Below are positions 53,387 to 61,721 of a DNA stretch of 64,000 nucleotides, piece after piece. Position 1 is the first letter of the stretch, and every line of letters starts with the position of its first letter. The notes beneath the pieces are model-generated. The model searched no databases. It worked only from the letters and a program-made list of their open reading frames with translations, and was not told the origin of the DNA. Location: the NCBI RefSeq assembly GCF_049608145.1, contig NZ_JBMYXF010000010.1, positions 1 to 64,000 on the forward strand, written 5' to 3'. A program made the translations under genes and the position numbers. Origin of the DNA: Halocynthiibacter sp049608145. Lineage in GTDB: Bacteria > Pseudomonadota > Alphaproteobacteria > Rhodobacterales > Rhodobacteraceae.

Positions 53387-54541
53387 TTATGAGCTTTTCA
53401 TGCCGTCCCAGAAGGTTTTTACTTTTGAGAAAAAGCTAGAACTTTCGGGATTATTATCTGCGGCAATTTCATCAAATTCGCGCAAAATTTCTTTTTGACG
53501 GCTTGTGAGGTTCACAGGTGTTTCCACTGCAAGCTCGATATACATATCGCCAACACCGCCACCACGCAGGCGCGGCATGCCTTTTGAACGCAAACGCATC
53601 TGACGACCAGACTGGCTGCCAGACGGGATTTTCACCCGGGAACGACCGCCATCGATGGTTGGAACTTCGATATCACCACCAAGCGATGCAGAGGCCATCG
53701 ATACCGGAACGCGGCAATACAGATGTTCGCTGTCGCGCTGGAAGATATCGTGATCACGCACTTCGATGAAGATATAAAGGTCACCGGATGGGCCGCCACG
53801 CAGGCCAGCTTCGCCTTCACCAGACAGACGGATACGTGTGCCTGTTTCCACACCTTTCGGGATGTTCACAGAAAGCGAACGTTCCTTTTCCTGACGTCCG
53901 GCACCATGGCAGGATTTGCAAGGATTGGTGATCTTGTGACCAGCGCCCTGACAGGTTGGACAGGTGCGTTCAACGGTGAAGAACCCCTGTTGCGCACGTA
54001 CTTTGCCCATGCCCGAACATGTGGGGCAGGTAGTCGGTTCAGCGCCGCTTTCCGCACCGGTGCCGCTACATTCGCCACAGGACACTGAGGTGGGAACAGA
54101 AATGGTTTTCTGCAGGCCGCCCCATGCTTCTTCCAATGTGACACGCAGGTTATAGCGCAGATCGGCACCACGTGTTGCGCGTGAACGCCCACGTCCAGGA
54201 CCCTGACCGCCAAAACCGCCGCCACCCCCGAAGAGATCTTCGAAAATGTCCGAGAAAGCAGAACCAAAGTCGCCCTGTCCACCAGGATGACCACGGCCAC
54301 CGCCGCCCATGCCACCTTCAAAGGCCGCGTGACCATAGCGGTCATAGGCAGCTTTCTTGTCGGCATCTTTCAAAACTTCATAGGCCTCATTGGCCTCTTT
54401 GAACTGATCCTCAGCGGCCGGGTTATCGGCGTTGCGATCCGGATGCAGTTCTTTGGCTTTCTTGCGATAGCCTTTTTTAATTTCGTCCGCTGAGGCACCT
54501 TTAGAAACCCCGAGCGTTTCGTAATAGTCGCGCTTTGACAT
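53387..54541 (-). CDS. dnaJ: DnaJ, Hsp40 co-chaperone
   Basis: 384 residues. Two ATGs are adjacent; the second (54541) has GGGGA at better spacing. The J-domain (about 1-70) has the HPD motif in KELHPDRN, then a Gly/Phe-rich linker, and four CxxCxGxG zinc repeats (CGECSGTG, CPTCSGMG, CPTCQGAG, CKSCHGAG), and a C-terminal substrate-binding domain. It delivers clients to DnaK and stimulates its ATPase. Lies 66 bp after dnaK on the same strand. Confidence 0.97.
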   Translation of the reverse strand: MSKRDYYETLGVSKGASADEIKKGYRKKAKELHPDRNADNPAAEDQFKEANEAYEVLKDADKKAAYDRYGHAAFEGGMGGGGRGHPGGQGDFGSAFSDIFEDLFGGGGGFGGQGPGRGRSRATRGADLRYNLRVTLEEAWGGLQKTISVPTSVSCGECSGTGAESGAEPTTCPTCSGMGKVRAQQGFFTVERTCPTCQGAGHKITNPCKSCHGAGRQEKERSLSVNIPKGVETGTRIRLSGEGEAGLRGGPSGDLYIFIEVRDHDIFQRDSEHLYCRVPVSMASASLGGDIEVPTIDGGRSRVKIPSGSQSGRQMRLRSKGMPRLRGGGVGDMYIELAVETPVNLTSRQKEILREFDEIAADNNPESSSFFSKVKTFWDGMKSS

Positions 54542-54567
54542 CATATTTCCCCTTTGGGAACGCAGAA

Positions 54568-54593
54568 GCCGGCCCGGACATTTCCAGGCCGGC
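54568..54593 (-). promoter_or_regulatory. Hairpin between dnaK and dnaJ
   Basis: GCCGGCC (54568-54574) and GGCCGGC (54587-54593) make a 7-bp GC stem with a 12-nt loop in the 66-bp spacer. There is no T-run after it in the minus direction. It may stabilise or partly attenuate the dnaK-dnaJ transcript to keep dnaJ lower. Confidence 0.4.
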
Positions 54594-54610
54594 TAACAGA
54601 GCGAATGCCC

Positions 54611-56536
54611 TTAAGAAGGTTTTTTGTCTTCGTCGAGATCTTCGAAGTCGGCGTCAACGATGTCGTCGTCCGCGCCAGCTGCCATCTCGTCCGCGCCTGC
54701 GGGCTCTTCTTCGCCAGCTTCTTCTGCGGATGCTTTGTAGATCGCTTCGCCAAGTTTCATTGCGGATTCAGTTACGTTCTGAACGCCCGCTTTGATTTTC
54801 TCAGCAGTTGCATCTTCTTTATCTAGATCGTCTTTCAGAGCAACAATCGCCAGTTCAATCGCCTCGATGGTGGTTGGGTCGACTTTGTCTTTGTGCTCTT
54901 CCATGGACTTCTCGGTGCTGTGGATCAGGCTTTCGGCCTGGTTCCGTGCTTCGATCAGTTCTTTACGCTCTTTATCGGACTCGGCGTTTTCTTCCGCGTC
55001 TTTTACCATTGCTTCGATGTCTTCATCGGACAGACCGCCAGACGCCTGAATGGTAATTTTTTGTTCTTTACCAGTGCCTTTGTCCATCGCGCCAACGGAA
55101 ACAATGCCGTTTGCGTCGATGTCAAATGTCACTTCGATCTGTGGCAGACCGCGTGGCGCTGGTGGGATTTCTTCAAGGTTGAACTGACCCAGGATCTTGT
55201 TGTCCGCAGCCATTTCACGTTCACCCTGGAAACAACGAATTGTCACAGCGTTCTGGTTGTCTTCCGCAGTTGAGAAGATCTGGGATTTCTTGGTTGGGAT
55301 GGTTGTGTTGCGGTCGATAAGACGCGTGAACACACCACCAAGCGTTTCGATGCCCAAAGACAGCGGTGTCACGTCAAGAAGAACAACGTCTTTCACGTCA
55401 CCCTGCAGAACACCGGCCTGGATTGCCGCACCAGATGCCACAACTTCGTCAGGGTTCACACCTTTGTGCGGTTCTTTACCGAAGAATTTTGTCACTTCTT
55501 CGATCACTTTAGGCATACGGGTCATGCCGCCAACAAGAACAACCTCGTCGATGTCACCAACAGAAAGACCAGCATCTTTCAGCGCATCTTTACAAGGTTT
55601 GATAGACGCTTTGATCAGGTCAGCAACCAGGCTTTCCAGTTTCGCACGTGTCAGTTTCAGAACCATGTGCAATGGCGCGCCGTCAGAACCCATAGAGATA
55701 AACGGTTGGTTGATCTCGGTCTGGCTTGCAGAAGACAGTTCGATCTTCGCTTTTTCCGCAGCTTCTTTCAGACGCTGCAGGGCCATTTTATCTTTGGTCA
55801 GGTCTACGCCGTTTTCTTTTTTGAACTCATCCGCAAGGTAGTTCACGATGCGCATGTCAAAGTCTTCACCGCCAAGGAACGTGTCACCGTTGGTGGATTT
55901 AACTTCGAACAACCCGTCGTCGATTTCCAGGATGGTTACGTCGAAGGTACCGCCACCAAGGTCATAAACCGCGATGGTTTGTGTTTCTTCTTTATCAAGG
56001 CCGTATGCCAGCGCAGCCGCTGTTGGCTCGTTGATGATACGCAGAACTTCAAGACCAGCGATTTTACCGGCGTCTTTTGTCGCCTGACGTTGCGCATCGT
56101 TGAAATACGCAGGAACGGTGATAACCGCCTGTGTTACTTCTTCGCCGAGATAGCTTTCGGCGGTTTCCTTCATTTTACCAAGGATGAATGCGGAAACCTG
56201 GCTTGGAGAGTATTTCTCGCCCTTGGCTTCTACCCATGCATCGCCATTGCCGCCGTTGATGACGTTGAATGGCAGGTTTTTCAGATCTTTCGCAAGGGCG
56301 GCATCGTCAAAACGACGGCCGATCAGGCGTTTCACACCGAAAATGGTGTTGTCTGGGTTTGTGACAGCCTGGCGTTTTGCAGGCTGGCCAACCAGACGTT
56401 CGTCGTCAGTGAAAGCGACGATAGATGGTGTTGTGCGCGCACCTTCTGCGTTTTCGATAACGCGGGGCTGCGACCCATCCATGATTGCGATACAGGAGTT
56501 TGTAGTCCCGAGGTCAATACCAATGACTTTTGCCAT
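54611..56536 (-). CDS. dnaK: DnaK, Hsp70 chaperone
   Basis: 641 residues from the ATG at 56536 with AAGGA upstream. MAKVIGIDLGTTNSC, VITVPAYFNDAQRQATKDAG, INEPTAAALAYG and VYDLGGGTFDVTI are the Hsp70 signatures; LLDVTPLSLGIET marks the substrate-binding domain, and the acidic Asp/Glu/Ala-rich tail ends in EDLDEDKKPS. It works with DnaJ (next gene) and GrpE (about 4 kb in this window). A clear RpoH-type promoter lies upstream; no CIRCE was found, so heat induction is probably by sigma-32. Confidence 0.98.
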   Translation of the reverse strand: MAKVIGIDLGTTNSCIAIMDGSQPRVIENAEGARTTPSIVAFTDDERLVGQPAKRQAVTNPDNTIFGVKRLIGRRFDDAALAKDLKNLPFNVINGGNGDAWVEAKGEKYSPSQVSAFILGKMKETAESYLGEEVTQAVITVPAYFNDAQRQATKDAGKIAGLEVLRIINEPTAAALAYGLDKEETQTIAVYDLGGGTFDVTILEIDDGLFEVKSTNGDTFLGGEDFDMRIVNYLADEFKKENGVDLTKDKMALQRLKEAAEKAKIELSSASQTEINQPFISMGSDGAPLHMVLKLTRAKLESLVADLIKASIKPCKDALKDAGLSVGDIDEVVLVGGMTRMPKVIEEVTKFFGKEPHKGVNPDEVVASGAAIQAGVLQGDVKDVVLLDVTPLSLGIETLGGVFTRLIDRNTTIPTKKSQIFSTAEDNQNAVTIRCFQGEREMAADNKILGQFNLEEIPPAPRGLPQIEVTFDIDANGIVSVGAMDKGTGKEQKITIQASGGLSDEDIEAMVKDAEENAESDKERKELIEARNQAESLIHSTEKSMEEHKDKVDPTTIEAIELAIVALKDDLDKEDATAEKIKAGVQNVTESAMKLGEAIYKASAEEAGEEEPAGADEMAAGADDDIVDADFEDLDEDKKPS

Positions 56537-56572
56537 AGTGTTCAGTTCCTTCTCATAGGCGATATAGTGGTG

Positions 56573-56598
56573 CCTGGATCCGTGAATAGGCATCCAGG
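56573..56598 (-). promoter_or_regulatory. Hairpin in the dnaK 5' leader
   Basis: CCTGGAT and ATCCAGG (56573-56579 and 56592-56598) form a 7-bp stem with a 12-nt loop, 37 bp before dnaK; two more GC pairs can form beyond a 2x2 mismatch. It does not cover the ribosome site, so it is probably not itself a thermometer. Confidence 0.3.
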
Positions 56599-56685
56599 TG
56601 CCGATCCCAATTTTCAGATCAGTTCACCTGTTTCTTTTTGCAATTTGCGCAAGAAACGGGCAGCCCTGATCTGGCTTCGCAGGGT

Positions 56686-56714
56686 ATATAAGGATCACGA
56701 GTTTATGCTGCAAG
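56686..56714 (-). promoter_or_regulatory. RpoH (sigma-32)-type promoter of dnaK-dnaJ
   Basis: Reading leftward, CTTG (56714-56711), 18 bp, then CTTATAT (56692-56686). This matches the alphaproteobacterial heat-shock consensus CTTG-N17/18-CYTATnT at every fixed position. The predicted leader to dnaK is about 140 nt. Confidence 0.7.
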
Positions 56715-56801
56715 CGTTCAGATCACGGATTCGCAGGAAAACGTGAAGAATGCGGGGTTTTTTGCCAGGAAAATGGTAATAACAGGGTTAATAAAAGAAA
56801 A

Positions 56802-57428
56802 ATGACAAATCTCTCGCTTTCACAGATACCCGTTCTGAAGTTGCAGGGCTTTCATATTTACAAAGGTCTTTTGGCGCGTGATGTGCAGGCTGATCTTGTA
56901 AATGCACTGCGCGCTGTCGCCACAAAAGCCCCGGTTTTTACCCCGCAAACCGCGGGCGGGCGCAGAATGTCTGTGCAAATGACATCCGCAGGTCGTTTTG
57001 GCTGGTATTCGGATGAAAAAGGCTACCGTTATATTGATAAGCACCCGACGGGACAAAGCTGGCCTGATATCCCCGATGTTTTGCTGAACCTCTGGGATGC
57101 CGTGGCAGACACAAAGCGCCAGCCAGACAGTTGCCTGATCAATTTCTATGGTCAGAACGCCCGTATGGGCATGCATCAGGACCGGGATGAGGCAGATCTG
57201 ACCTGTCCCGTTGTGTCTGTATCACTGGGGGATGAGGGCCTGTTGCGTGTCGGTGGATGTGACAAAGGCGGCAAAACAGATACGATCTGGCTGCAGTCTG
57301 GGGATGTGGTTGTTATGGGCGGGGATGCGCGGCTTGCTTGGCATGGAATTGACAAGATCCGTTATGGATCATCGGGGTTGCTGCCCAAGGGCGGGCGGAT
57401 CAATGTGACCCTGCGCGTTGCGCGGTGA
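56802..57428 (+). CDS. alkB: AlkB, Fe(II)/2-oxoglutarate-dependent alkylated-DNA dioxygenase
   Basis: 208 residues. The double-stranded beta-helix residues are visible: MGMHQDRDEADL (H-x-D), AWHGIDKI (distal His) and GRINVTLRVAR (2-oxoglutarate Arg). FGWYSDEKGYRYIDKHP and INFYGQNARMG are also AlkB features. It oxidatively removes methyl groups from 1-methyladenine and 3-methylcytosine. Divergent from dnaK across 265 bp; an Ada regulator is not nearby. The ribosome site is weak (AAAAGAAAA). Confidence 0.95.
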   Translation: MTNLSLSQIPVLKLQGFHIYKGLLARDVQADLVNALRAVATKAPVFTPQTAGGRRMSVQMTSAGRFGWYSDEKGYRYIDKHPTGQSWPDIPDVLLNLWDAVADTKRQPDSCLINFYGQNARMGMHQDRDEADLTCPVVSVSLGDEGLLRVGGCDKGGKTDTIWLQSGDVVVMGGDARLAWHGIDKIRYGSSGLLPKGGRINVTLRVAR

Positions 57429-57474
57429 ACTGGAAATTTTGCAATAACGCACTATATTAACAGGTAAGGAGACC

Positions 57475-57771
57475 ATGATGCCTTTACCTGTCCTTCCGAC
57501 CTTGCCTGTTCTGACCAGTTTTGCTTTGCGTTACGGATCAGTTGCCCTGACAACTTATGCTGTATCGCGTCAGATTAAGATCGGGCGAAGGGATCAGTCC
57601 GAAGAAGACGCCCACGATAAGATTGAAGAAGGTGTGACTTTGCGTCGCGAAACGGGGCAACATAATGCCACCGGACGGTTTCGGCGCATTATCAGGCTTG
57701 GCAAATCGGGCCCGGGGATGGAAGTTGATGCCAGTGTCTTTGCGCGCCTGAAATTTCGCAAAACTGACTGA
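57475..57771 (+). CDS. 98-residue protein of unknown function
   Basis: A strong ribosome site (AAGGAG) precedes tandem ATGs at 57475 and 57478. The first 30 residues are hydrophobic (LPVLPTLPVLTSFALRYG) and may form a membrane anchor; the rest is charged and basic, with a Glu/Asp-rich stretch (QSEEDAHDKIEEG) and an Arg-rich tail (GRFRRIIRLGKSGPG). No domain is recognised. It sits between alkB and a GST gene (23 bp before the latter), all rightward. Confidence 0.65.
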   Translation: MMPLPVLPTLPVLTSFALRYGSVALTTYAVSRQIKIGRRDQSEEDAHDKIEEGVTLRRETGQHNATGRFRRIIRLGKSGPGMEVDASVFARLKFRKTD

Positions 57772-57794
57772 CAAACTGACAACAGGATCTGATT

Positions 57795-58400
57795 ATGAAA
57801 CTTCATCACTCTCCGACTTCCCCTTATGTGCGCAAAGTGATGGTGATCCTGCACGAAACAGGACAGCTGAACGATGTGGAACTGGTGACAACCTCCGGCA
57901 CGCCACTTGACCCTGCGGATGGTTTTGCTGCTGTGAACCCGCTGACTAAAGTGCCTGCGCTGGTGCGTGAAGATGGTGGCGCAATTTATGACAGCCGGAT
58001 CATTTGCCGTTACCTAGATGCCCGCGTGAATGCCGGACTTTACGGTCTGGGGGATGCGACCTGGGATATTCAGGTGCTTGAGGCCACGGGCGAGGGTATT
58101 ATCGATGCCGCCCTGTTGATGGCCTATGAATGGCGTCTGCGTCCGGAAGAATTGCGGTTTGAGGCCTGGTCAGAGGGTCAGTGGGATAAAATCGCAGCGG
58201 CGCTTGATGTCATCGAATCCCGCTGGATCGCCCATCTGCATGCCCCTCTGAATGCAGGGCAAATTGCAGTTGCTGCCGCGCTGGGCTATCTCGATCTGCG
58301 CAATGCGGACAGGAACTGGCGCGAAGGCCGGCCTGAACTGGCGGCCTGGTATGAAACCTTTGCAGCGCGCCCATCGATGATGGCGACTGTACCGGGATAA
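57795..58400 (+). CDS. Glutathione S-transferase family protein
   Basis: 201 residues. The thioredoxin-like N-terminal domain reads MKLHHSPTSPYVRKVMVIL, with a cis-Pro in TKVPALV and the glutathione-contacting IYDSRIICRYLD, which replaces the more common E-S motif by D-S. The C-terminal all-helical domain is present. Which electrophile it conjugates is not evident. The next gene starts 5 bp after its stop, so they are probably co-transcribed. Confidence 0.88.
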   Translation: MKLHHSPTSPYVRKVMVILHETGQLNDVELVTTSGTPLDPADGFAAVNPLTKVPALVREDGGAIYDSRIICRYLDARVNAGLYGLGDATWDIQVLEATGEGIIDAALLMAYEWRLRPEELRFEAWSEGQWDKIAAALDVIESRWIAHLHAPLNAGQIAVAAALGYLDLRNADRNWREGRPELAAWYETFAARPSMMATVPG

Positions 58401-58405
58401 CCCGC

Positions 58406-60076
58406 ATGAAAATCCTGATCCTAGGCGGGTATGGTGTTTTTGGTGGGCGTCTGGCGGAATTGATCGCGGATCTTCAAGGCGCTGATATTCTGATTGCGGG
58501 GCGCAGCTTTGACAAAGCGCAGGCGTTTTGCGATCTGCATGGGGCTTTCACGCCGGTCTTGGCCAGCCGTGACAGGATCGCAACGACGCTTGCCCAACAT
58601 GATCCGGATCTTCTAGTGGACGCGACGGGGCCTTTTCAGAATTATGGCGATGATCCGTATCACGTGATCAAAGCCTGCTTGGATGCCCAGGTGAATTACC
58701 TTGATTTCGCGGATGGTGCCGATTTTGTCGCCGGGGTCGCACAATTCGATACGCCAGCTAAGGCGGCAGGCATTTTTGTTTTGTCTGGTGTCAGCAGTTA
58801 TCCGGTTTTGACCGCGGCGGTGTTGCGTCATTTCGAACAGGACATGGACGTGCAATCGGTTGAGGGCGGTATTGCCCCTTCCCCTTTTGCCGGGGTTGGA
58901 CTGAACGTGATGCGTGCGGTTGTGGGCTATGCCGGGAATCGCGTGCCATTGATGCGGGGTGGGGTGAAAACCACTGGCGTGGCGCTGGGCGAAAGCCGGT
59001 ACTACACGATTGCGCCCCCGGGCTGTCTGCCCTTGCGCAATATCAGGTTTTCCTTGGTGGACGTTCCTGAATTGCAGGTTTTACCACCAGAGATGCCGGG
59101 ATTGCGTGATATCTGGATGGGTGCGGGGCCTGGACCCGAAGGTCTGCATCGTATTCTGAATGTATTGGCCAAACTACGTGTGATGCTAAGTTTACCCGCG
59201 CTGACCTGGCTTGCGCCATTGTGTTACCGAATTCTGAATCTGTTGAAATTCGGGGAACATCGCGGTGGCATGTATATAGAGGTCAAGGGCCCGGCCAGAA
59301 CCGGCGCACGCAAGGGTCAGATGGTGACGCGATCTTGGCATATGCTGGCAGAGGGGGATGACGGCCCTTATGTACCTTCCATGGCGATTGAAACGCTGAT
59401 CCGTAAGGCGATGCAGGGTGAAACGCCTGCCCCCGGCGCGCGTGCGGCGGTACATGCCCTTGAACTTGCGGACTATGACACGTCTTTTGCAAACCGTGAC
59501 ATCACCACAGGTTTTCGTGAAGATCAGATTGATCAGCCGCTGTATCGCGTGGTTTTGGGGGATGCTTTTGATGATTTGCCTGAACCCGTAGGCAGATTGC
59601 ATGACAGTCGTGATACCCGCAGCTGGAGCGGGCATGTCACAACCCGCGCGGCGCAATCTATTCTAGGGCGGTTTGCGGCGCGCCTGTCGGGGTTTCCGAC
59701 GCAGGATGCCGATGGGCCGGTCACGGTAACATTCACGCCCGATGAAAAAGGCGAACTCTGGCAACGTGATTTTGGTGGGTATAAATTCCAGACCCATCAA
59801 AGTGTCGGACAGGGGCGCAACACCGGCCTTTTGACAGAAACGTTTGGGCCGCTGAAAATCGCGCTGGCTGTTGTTGTGACGGGGGGCAAATTACAATTGA
59901 TTCCCCGTCGCTGGACGTTGTTTTCTATGCCTCTGCCAAAGTTCCTTTTGCCACGCGGTGAAACCTTTGAAACCGACGCGGATGGTTTGTTTCGGTTCGA
60001 TGTGCAGGTGCAGCTACCTCTGATCGGCCATGTGGTTGCTTATAAGGGCAACCTACGCCCTGATACTGCATCCTGA
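58406..60076 (+). CDS. Saccharopine dehydrogenase-like NAD(P)-binding protein with DUF4166 domain
   Basis: 556 residues. The N-terminal Rossmann domain begins ILILGGYGVFGGRLAELI and continues with ADILIAGRSFDKA and VDATGPFQNYG, typical of saccharopine dehydrogenase-like reductases of unknown substrate. The C-terminal roughly 190 residues (from about LPEPVGRLHD) match the DUF4166 pattern, ending with LPLIGHVVAYKGNL. Such fusions occur widely in Rhodobacterales; no activity is known to me. It is in a small operon with the GST gene and possibly the 98-residue protein. Convergent with the SH3 protein. Confidence 0.8.
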   Translation: MKILILGGYGVFGGRLAELIADLQGADILIAGRSFDKAQAFCDLHGAFTPVLASRDRIATTLAQHDPDLLVDATGPFQNYGDDPYHVIKACLDAQVNYLDFADGADFVAGVAQFDTPAKAAGIFVLSGVSSYPVLTAAVLRHFEQDMDVQSVEGGIAPSPFAGVGLNVMRAVVGYAGNRVPLMRGGVKTTGVALGESRYYTIAPPGCLPLRNIRFSLVDVPELQVLPPEMPGLRDIWMGAGPGPEGLHRILNVLAKLRVMLSLPALTWLAPLCYRILNLLKFGEHRGGMYIEVKGPARTGARKGQMVTRSWHMLAEGDDGPYVPSMAIETLIRKAMQGETPAPGARAAVHALELADYDTSFANRDITTGFREDQIDQPLYRVVLGDAFDDLPEPVGRLHDSRDTRSWSGHVTTRAAQSILGRFAARLSGFPTQDADGPVTVTFTPDEKGELWQRDFGGYKFQTHQSVGQGRNTGLLTETFGPLKIALAVVVTGGKLQLIPRRWTLFSMPLPKFLLPRGETFETDADGLFRFDVQVQLPLIGHVVAYKGNLRPDTAS

Positions 60077-60089
60077 AAGTATCCTGATT

Positions 60090-60743
60090 TCAAGGGCGGG
60101 TCAGGCTACAGCACCCATCGTAAACCTCACTTGCGTATTTATTATCGGGATCCGCCAAGGACATAATCAGGCGAATGGAAATGCTGTAGTCACGGTCGCT
60201 CATACCGTCCCCGCATGAGGCGTCCTGAAGGATCGCGACCGACCGACGTTCTGGGCTTGCGAAATTTGCAGCAACACCCTTGGGGCTGTCAGGCGTGCCA
60301 AAGCCGGTATCCCTGCGCATCCAGTCATATTGAAAATCCTGACGTTCATGGCCAGGCCTTTGAAAGCGCATCCCACCAGAGGTATCGGCATCAATAACGG
60401 TATTCCAGAACGGTTCCGTACCAAAGCAAAACAGCGGGCGTTTTAATTCCCACCAGGACGGATCCCCCATATCCTGCATGTAACGCATATAGACCCAACC
60501 GGATTGTTCGCCGGAATTTACATGCCCCCAGCGCCCATCAGTTAAGGCGTGTGTGACTTCAACCTTGTCAGCACCGGGGTGCAGTACGCCTATGATAGGG
60601 CTGTCAGCTGAGGGATGCTGGCGGATATTCAGAACATCATTCGCAGCCACATCAACCACGCGATATAGCCGGGGAAGATCCTGCGCAAAGACGGGCGCAC
60701 TCAGGCACAGCTGACAGAAAAGAATGATAAACAAGCGACGCAT
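60090..60743 (-). CDS. Exported SH3-domain protein with COG3650-like C-terminal part
   Basis: 217 residues from the ATG at 60743 with AGGAAGGA upstream. A signal peptide (about 1-20, VFA-QD) is followed by a bacterial SH3 domain (about 25-90, VLNIRQHPSADSPIIGVL, WGHVNSGEQSGWVYMRYM) and then a cysteine-containing region (LFCFGTEPFWNTVID) resembling the F/C-G-x-E-P-F-W motif of COG3650-type periplasmic proteins, with two more Cys near the end (DASCGDG, DGCCSLT). It is likely periplasmic and peptidoglycan- or protein-binding. Function unknown. Confidence 0.75.
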   Translation of the reverse strand: MRRLFIILFCQLCLSAPVFAQDLPRLYRVVDVAANDVLNIRQHPSADSPIIGVLHPGADKVEVTHALTDGRWGHVNSGEQSGWVYMRYMQDMGDPSWWELKRPLFCFGTEPFWNTVIDADTSGGMRFQRPGHERQDFQYDWMRRDTGFGTPDSPKGVAANFASPERRSVAILQDASCGDGMSDRDYSISIRLIMSLADPDNKYASEVYDGCCSLTRP

Positions 60744-61148
60744 AAAAAGGTCCTTCCTGGGAATGATATGATTGGCAACTGGGGTGGCGAGATAGGATTT
60801 ATCCGGCATAATATTTATATCGGAGACTATATGATTGGCCTGTTTGTTATTCAATTACAGCCCGTTTATCGCGTGAAACAGGGGCGTAAGGCGGTACATA
60901 TTTCCGGTGCTTTGGCGCGATGTCCCCGGATCTGCCGCAAACCAGATGGTAAATGATGCGTTAAACCTGACTGAAACAGAGCGATAAAATTGCGTATTTT
61001 CCGCGACAAATATGCATAAATTGCGTTTCGCCATCAATGTCTGCTGGACGTAGCCATATCCGCGGGCTAAACACCGCCGGAAGGCTACGCTTGCGCGTGG
61101 TCCGTCGTCGTTATGGCACCTCACGATACCTGAAAGGGAGAAACACTC
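60744..61148. other. 405-bp gene-free region between the SH3 gene and petA
   Basis: The left part serves as the divergent start region for the SH3 gene. An AT-rich patch at about 60960-61020 probably holds the petA promoter; GTTAAA and GATAAA 17 bp apart are the best but weak match. The right part (61040-61095) holds an inverted repeat described separately. No tRNA or convincing small gene was seen. Confidence 0.5.
61049..61089 (+). promoter_or_regulatory. Inverted-repeat structure in the petABC 5' leader
   Basis: CGTAGCC (61049-61055) pairs with GGCTACG (61083-61089), enclosing a second small stem, GCGG (61062-61065) with CCGC (61074-61077). It ends 59 bp before the petA start. A folded leader element or operator is possible. 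Confidence 0.4.
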
Positions 61149-61721
61149 GTGTCCCACACAGATGATCACGAAGGCACCCGTCGGGATTTTCTCTATTACG
61201 CGACTGGTGGCACCGCCGCCGTTGCAACTGGCGCAGTTGTTCTGCCGCTGGTTAATCAGATGAATCCAAGCGCGGACGTGCTGGCTCTGGCCTCTATCCG
61301 AGTAGATATTTCCGGGATTTCCCCGGGCACACAGCTGACTGTTAAATGGCAGGGCAAGCCGGTTTTCATCCGTCACCGGACGGAAGAGGAAATCGAAGCT
61401 GGTCGCGCCGTTGAGATGAGTGAACTCATCGATGCAGAAGCGCGCAACGAAAACCGCAGCACTGGTGCTGACGCGTCTGATGAAAACCGTACCCTCGATG
61501 AAGAAGGTAAATGGTTGATCATGATGGGTGTGTGTACACACCTTGGCTGCGTTCCACTGGGCGACGGTGCTGGTGATTTCCATGGCTGGTTCTGCCCATG
61601 CCACGGTTCGCACTATGACACTGCTGGTCGTATCCGTAAGGGCCCGGCACCTGAGAACCTTCCGGTTCCGATCGCGTTCTTTGTTGATGAAAACACTGTT
61701 CAGCTTGGGGAGGAATCTTAA
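61149..61721 (+). CDS. petA: Ubiquinol-cytochrome c reductase Rieske iron-sulfur subunit
   Basis: 190 residues from a GTG with GGGAG 8 bases upstream. A twin-arginine-type signal anchor (GTRRDFLYYATGG, hydrophobic to about 36) is retained as membrane anchor. The Rieske cluster ligands are in CTHLGCVPLG and CPCHGSHYD, with two Cys and two His plus the disulfide cysteines. Accepts electrons from ubiquinol and passes them to cytochrome c1. The stop overlaps the petB start (TAATG). Confidence 0.98.
   Translation: MSHTDDHEGTRRDFLYYATGGTAAVATGAVVLPLVNQMNPSADVLALASIRVDISGISPGTQLTVKWQGKPVFIRHRTEEEIEAGRAVEMSELIDAEARNENRSTGADASDENRTLDEEGKWLIMMGVCTHLGCVPLGDGAGDFHGWFCPCHGSHYDTAGRIRKGPAPENLPVPIAFFVDENTVQLGEES

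Noticed and set aside
55466..56746. 426-codon open frame opposite dnaK
   Set aside because: Antisense frames opposite dnaK are a known artefact of its codon usage. No recognisable domain and it runs through the dnaK promoter.
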